Shown: positions 60,900 to 64,000 of the stretch, piece after piece
Layout of the letters: each line of letters starts with the position of its first letter
Position numbering within the stretch: the first letter of the stretch is position 1
NCBI GenBank assembly: GCA_029564935.1
Contig: JAKQPD010000058.1
Location: 1-64,000 of the forward strand
Reading direction: 5' to 3'
DNA: 64,000 nt
Origin: Bacteroidota bacterium
Lineage (GTDB): Bacteria; Bacteroidota; Bacteroidia; Bacteroidales; VadinHA17
Translations under genes and position numbers: made by a program
The notes under the pieces: generated by a model
The model's input: only the letters and a program-made list of their open reading frames with translations
Database searches by the model: none
What the model was told of the DNA's origin: nothing

Positions 60900-61682
60900 A
60901 TGGGAAGGATAATTGCGATAGCCAATCAGAAGGGTGGAGTAGGCAAGACGACTACTGCAATAAATCTGGCAGCGAGCCTCGCGGCTCTTGAAAAGAAGAT
61001 ATTGATAGTTGATGCGGATCCGCAGGCAAATGCTACCTCCGGGATCGGGATTGACACTCGTCAGATGAGGAGTACGATTTATGATTGTCTTATTGAGAAT
61101 AAGGAGCCGGCCGAAGCTATTTTGCGTTGTGAGATAGAGAATCTTTCACTGATGCCATCGAACATAGATCTTGTGGGGGCTGAAATTGAGATGCTTGACC
61201 GGCCGGAAAGGGAGAAGATACTGAAGAATGTGATAAGCAGGATAGAGAATGATTATGATTTCATATTTATTGATTGCTCTCCTTCGCTCGGTTTGCTTAC
61301 TGTAAATGCACTTACCGCAGCTCATTCGGTTATAATACCGGTTCAGTGTGAATATTTTGCCCTTGAAGGTCTGGGGAAGCTGCTTAATACTATAAAGATA
61401 ATTCAGAATAACCTGAATACTGGCCTTGAGATTGAAGGATTTCTCCTGACTATGTATGATGCCAGGCTGAGGTTATCAAATCAGGTTGCCGATGAGGTGA
61501 ACAAGCATTTCCAGCAGATGGTATTCAAGACAATTATTCAGAGGAATGTCAAGCTTTCCGAAGCGCCAAGTTTTGGACAGCCTGCAATTCTTTATGATGC
61601 TGATTCGCGTGGGACAGTCAATTATCTTAATCTGGCCAAGGAGCTTCTTGAGAAGGAAGAGGCGAGGGTTAAGCAGGTTTAA
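60900..61682 (+). CDS. parA: Chromosome-partitioning ATPase ParA (Soj)
   Basis: The start is MGRIIAIANQKGGVGKTTTAINLAASLAAL at 60900; the track frame begins 14 codons earlier at a TTG. The deviant Walker A KGGVGKTT is at residues 11-18. Other blocks are VDADPQANATSGIG, FIDCSPSLGLLTVNAL and VPVQCEYFALEGL-like IPVQCEYFALEGLGKL. The 260-residue enzyme lacks an N-terminal DNA-binding domain, as in chromosomal Soj. ParB follows with a 27-bp gap. Confidence 0.96.
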   Translation: MGRIIAIANQKGGVGKTTTAINLAASLAALEKKILIVDADPQANATSGIGIDTRQMRSTIYDCLIENKEPAEAILRCEIENLSLMPSNIDLVGAEIEMLDRPEREKILKNVISRIENDYDFIFIDCSPSLGLLTVNALTAAHSVIIPVQCEYFALEGLGKLLNTIKIIQNNLNTGLEIEGFLLTMYDARLRLSNQVADEVNKHFQQMVFKTIIQRNVKLSEAPSFGQPAILYDADSRGTVNYLNLAKELLEKEEARVKQV

Positions 61683-61709
61683 AGGATTTTTACCAGATAA
61701 GGAATGGTT

Positions 61710-62591
61710 ATGGCAAAAAAGAATGCATTGGGAAGAGGGCTGGGCGCTTTGATCGAAGGTGTTGAAAAGGAGATCCTCGAGAAGAAAGTTGAAGCTAACA
61801 CTGATATACCGGTTGATCTTATAGACGGGAATCCATATCAGCCGAGGAGCAGCTTTGATGAGCAGGCCATGGAAGAGCTTGCCGCTTCGATCAGAAAGCT
61901 TGGCATCGTTCAGCCTCTCACGGTAAGGGAAACCGGTAGCGGAAGATACCAGCTGATAGCAGGTGAAAGACGCTTAAGAGCTTCCAGGCTGGCAGGGCTG
62001 ACACATGTTCCCGCCTATATAAGGACTGCTGATGACCAGGCGATGCTTGAGCTGGCTCTGGTTGAGAATATACAGCGTGAAGACCTCGACGCGGTGGAGG
62101 TTGCCATCAGTTTTCAGCGTCTTATTGAAGAGTGCAGGCTTACCCAGGAACAACTCAGCGAACGGGTGGGAAAACAAAGATCGACGGTCGCGAATTACCT
62201 GAGATTGCTGAAGCTTCCGGCCGAGATCCAGCTGGGGATACGGAACAAACATGTGACTATGGGCCATGCCAGGACCCTTGTGAATATTGAAGATCCAAAA
62301 AAACAGATCTCCGTATATTATAAAATTATCGACGGCGATCTGTCGGTACGGCAGACTGAAGAACTTGTAAGACATTTGCAGACCGCAACGGGAAAGGATT
62401 CCGAAAAGACCAGAAGGAAACAACAACTGAATCAGGATTTTATACAGCTGACAGATCAGCTGAATAAGATATTTTCAGTAAACGTAAATTTCAGGATCAA
62501 TGAACAGGGAAAAGGGAAAATCGTCATTCCTTTTGACAATAACGAAGAGATGGAACGCATTTTAGGCCTGCTTGATCGCCTGAACACCTGA
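61710..62591 (+). CDS. parB: Chromosome-partitioning protein ParB (Spo0J)
   Basis: The protein begins MAKKNALGRGLGALIEG at 61710 (two codons inside the track start), which keeps the ParA-stimulating LGRGLGALI peptide at the N-terminus. The CTP-binding/N-engagement region shows YQPRSSFDEQAMEELAASIR, GERRLRASRLAGL and ALVENIQREDLDAVE. The helix-turn-helix LTQEQLSERVGKQRSTVANYLRLLKLP binds parS. A C-terminal dimerisation domain follows. I noticed no canonical parS in this window. Confidence 0.96.
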   Translation: MAKKNALGRGLGALIEGVEKEILEKKVEANTDIPVDLIDGNPYQPRSSFDEQAMEELAASIRKLGIVQPLTVRETGSGRYQLIAGERRLRASRLAGLTHVPAYIRTADDQAMLELALVENIQREDLDAVEVAISFQRLIEECRLTQEQLSERVGKQRSTVANYLRLLKLPAEIQLGIRNKHVTMGHARTLVNIEDPKKQISVYYKIIDGDLSVRQTEELVRHLQTATGKDSEKTRRKQQLNQDFIQLTDQLNKIFSVNVNFRINEQGKGKIVIPFDNNEEMERILGLLDRLNT

Positions 62592-62642
62592 AAATATTAT
62601 CTTTACTGCGCCGTTTAACTGGTACGTCCGGTTTCATAACTG

Positions 62643-63278
62643 ATGAAGGCGCAGATATTAATAACAATATTGATAATTTCTTTGCTGTTCTGCATTCTGC
62701 AGAGCAGTACAGCACAGGATACTATTGCCGTTCCGGAAAAGGTTAAACGCTTCCTTAAAGCTGATCCCATGAGAGCAACAATGCTGGCTGTTGCATTGCC
62801 AGGACTGGGACAGATCTATAACAGGAAATTCTGGAAAGTACCTTTTGTCTATGCAGGCTTCGGCGGCGCCGTCTTTGCAATAACATATAATTCAACAAAT
62901 TATAATAAGTTCATGAAGGCTTATCAGGATTTCACTGACGATATTCCGCAGACAGATTCCTACCTCGAACTTATTAAAAATGCTGATCCTGCAACATACG
63001 ACCCTGTACTCCATCCTAAAACCTACGATCCTTCTGCGGCATCGTGGTACACGGAAAGAATGTTAAGACAGGTAGATTATTTTAAAAAATACCGTGACCT
63101 TTCGTATATTGGCTTCGCTGCGTGGTACCTTCTTACGGTTCTCGATGCAAATGTAGACGCAAGTCTGTTTAACTATGATATCAGCAATAACCTCAACCTG
63201 CAGATTGAACCGGTTCAGGTACCACAGGAAGGTTTTGCTGCTCTGGGACTGAATGTCAGTTTCAGACTGTTTTTTTAA
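62643..63278 (+). CDS. DUF5683 membrane protein
   Basis: The 211-residue protein has a signal peptide ending SSTAQ and the DUF5683 core, with DPMRATMLAVALPGLGQIYNRKFWKVPFVYAGFGGAVFAITYN. A later segment DLSYIGFAAWYLLTVLDANVDASLFNYDISNNLNLQIEP is typical. It sits in a group that recurs in Bacteroidota: parA, parB, DUF5683 and a lytic transglycosylase. Its function is unknown; the link to cell-envelope growth or segregation is only by neighbourhood. Confidence 0.88.
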   Translation: MKAQILITILIISLLFCILQSSTAQDTIAVPEKVKRFLKADPMRATMLAVALPGLGQIYNRKFWKVPFVYAGFGGAVFAITYNSTNYNKFMKAYQDFTDDIPQTDSYLELIKNADPATYDPVLHPKTYDPSAASWYTERMLRQVDYFKKYRDLSYIGFAAWYLLTVLDANVDASLFNYDISNNLNLQIEPVQVPQEGFAALGLNVSFRLFF

Positions 63279-63293
63279 CTTAATGACGGGACG

Positions 63294-64000
63294 ATGAGGA
63301 TAAGAGATTTTGTTACGATTATTTGCATTGCACTGACTGTAAATATCAATGCTATAGCAGTTAACGATACAATAATAATCAGATCGGATACCAGTGCCGA
63401 TATTATTACGGCCAACCTGGACAGCCTTGTGAACAGCTGGTATGTAAAAATGGCTCTTGCGGATAATCCGGACCTGTTGTCGGATGACTCCAATGGAATT
63501 ATGTTTACGGATTCCGTTTATAAGGAAAGACTGGGCAGGATCAATACAATAATTAGGCTTCCATACGGATCCATAATCCGGAATCATATCCATGTTTATA
63601 CGGTGAAGAAAAGGGAGCTTTTCAGTTCGATCATGGGATTGAAGGATTATTATTTCCCTATGATCGAGAATATTTTCGATTCCTATGGAATACCCGTTGA
63701 GCTGAAATATATGGCAATAATTGAATCGGCTCTTAATCCGAATGCCGTATCAAGGGTAGGGGCAACGGGTCTGTGGCAGTTCATGTACAGCACCGGCCGT
63801 TCTTACGGTCTTACTGTAAATTCGATAGTCGACGAGCGCAGGGATCCCGTTAAGGCAACTCATGCAGCTGCGCGGTATATGAAGGATCTGTATGCTATTT
63901 ATAAAGACTGGATCCTTGTAATTGCTGCTTATAACTGTGGTCCCGGTAATGTGAACAAAGCCATCCGGAGGTCGGGAAACAAAAAAGATTACTGGGAGAT
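63294..64000 (+). CDS. Lytic transglycosylase (MltD-like), N-terminal part
   Basis: The gene runs off the right edge and is not in the ORF track. From an ATG at 63294 the frame is open for 235 codons. A signal peptide-like start (MRIRDFVTIICIALTVNINAIA) precedes a lysozyme-like SLT domain: the catalytic Glu in IIESALNPNAVSRVGATGLWQFM and AAYNCGPGNVNKA are both visible. It cleaves peptidoglycan glycan strands to 1,6-anhydro ends. LysM repeats probably follow outside the window. It completes the parAB-DUF5683 group. Confidence 0.88.
   Translation, partial: MRIRDFVTIICIALTVNINAIAVNDTIIIRSDTSADIITANLDSLVNSWYVKMALADNPDLLSDDSNGIMFTDSVYKERLGRINTIIRLPYGSIIRNHIHVYTVKKRELFSSIMGLKDYYFPMIENIFDSYGIPVELKYMAIIESALNPNAVSRVGATGLWQFMYSTGRSYGLTVNSIVDERRDPVKATHAAARYMKDLYAIYKDWILVIAAYNCGPGNVNKAIRRSGNKKDYWE

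Overview
The window reads as chromosomal DNA of a Bacteroidota member, most likely a free-living, anaerobic or microaerobic Bacteroidales/Marinilabiliales-type organism. Supporting signs are a PorQ-type secretion protein, DUF4492 in front of cydAB, DUF5683 behind parAB, a DUF5777 barrel, type B L31, many signal peptides ending in AQ or SQ, and promoters of the Bacteroidota form TTTG-N18-20-TAnnTTTG. No ribosomal RNA, phage, plasmid or CRISPR locus was seen. About 60 protein genes and one tRNA-His gene are supported. Genes at both edges are cut: a metallophosphatase on the left and a lytic transglycosylase on the right.

Layout. 0-9 kb: short unrelated units (metallophosphatase and outer-membrane protein, xth, idi, a K+ channel, an esterase, a CPBP-like protein, an Omp85-like barrel, an MBL hydrolase, a VOC protein), closed by a 316-bp palindromic element. 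9-14.5 kb: minus-strand genes for a DEAD-box helicase, a cold-shock-domain protein, DoxX, an ABC exporter and YqeY. 14.7-15.8 kb: a RAYT-type HUH transposase gene with an internal minisatellite, followed by four REP-like palindromes in exact 52-bp register; another copy lies inside the gene. 16-19 kb: a NEW3-domain protein plus ABC-2 transporter operon. 19-25 kb: minus-strand CDF transporter, DUF362 ferredoxin-like protein, ispH-cmk-porQ and an EamA transporter. 25-31 kb: etfB-etfA, a membrane iron-sulfur oxidoreductase and an acyl-CoA dehydrogenase. 31-38.5 kb: cytochrome genes (two monoheme proteins, a 7-heme membrane-anchored cytochrome, a cytochrome b, a DUF5777 barrel, a multiheme lipoprotein) and a fused ccsBA maturation gene. 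38.7-46 kb: tRNA-His, a flippase, rpmE2, lon-coaD, a Nudix gene, pyrE. 46-60.5 kb: birA, rsfS-ftsH-cdsA-psd, a flavodiiron protein, Hsp20, an AI-2E transporter, DUF4492-cydA-cydB, pssA, a HAD phosphatase, glutaminyl cyclase and a lipid kinase. 60.9-64 kb: parA-parB-DUF5683-lytic transglycosylase.

How it fits together. EtfAB, the membrane Fe-S protein and the acyl-CoA dehydrogenase form a route from acyl-CoA oxidation into the menaquinone pool. The adjacent cytochrome b/7-heme module could take electrons out of that pool toward the periplasm or outer membrane. Cytochrome bd and a flavodiiron protein provide oxygen removal. cdsA, pssA and psd give the whole CDP-diacylglycerol to phosphatidylethanolamine path within 9 kb.

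The least ordinary material is non-coding: a set of perfect or near-perfect palindromes sharing GTAGRGAC-type arms at three loci, one resident RAYT that may move them, heptamer arrays filling two convergent gene junctions, facing 9-bp-period arrays in a 5' leader, and the 316-bp foldback element.
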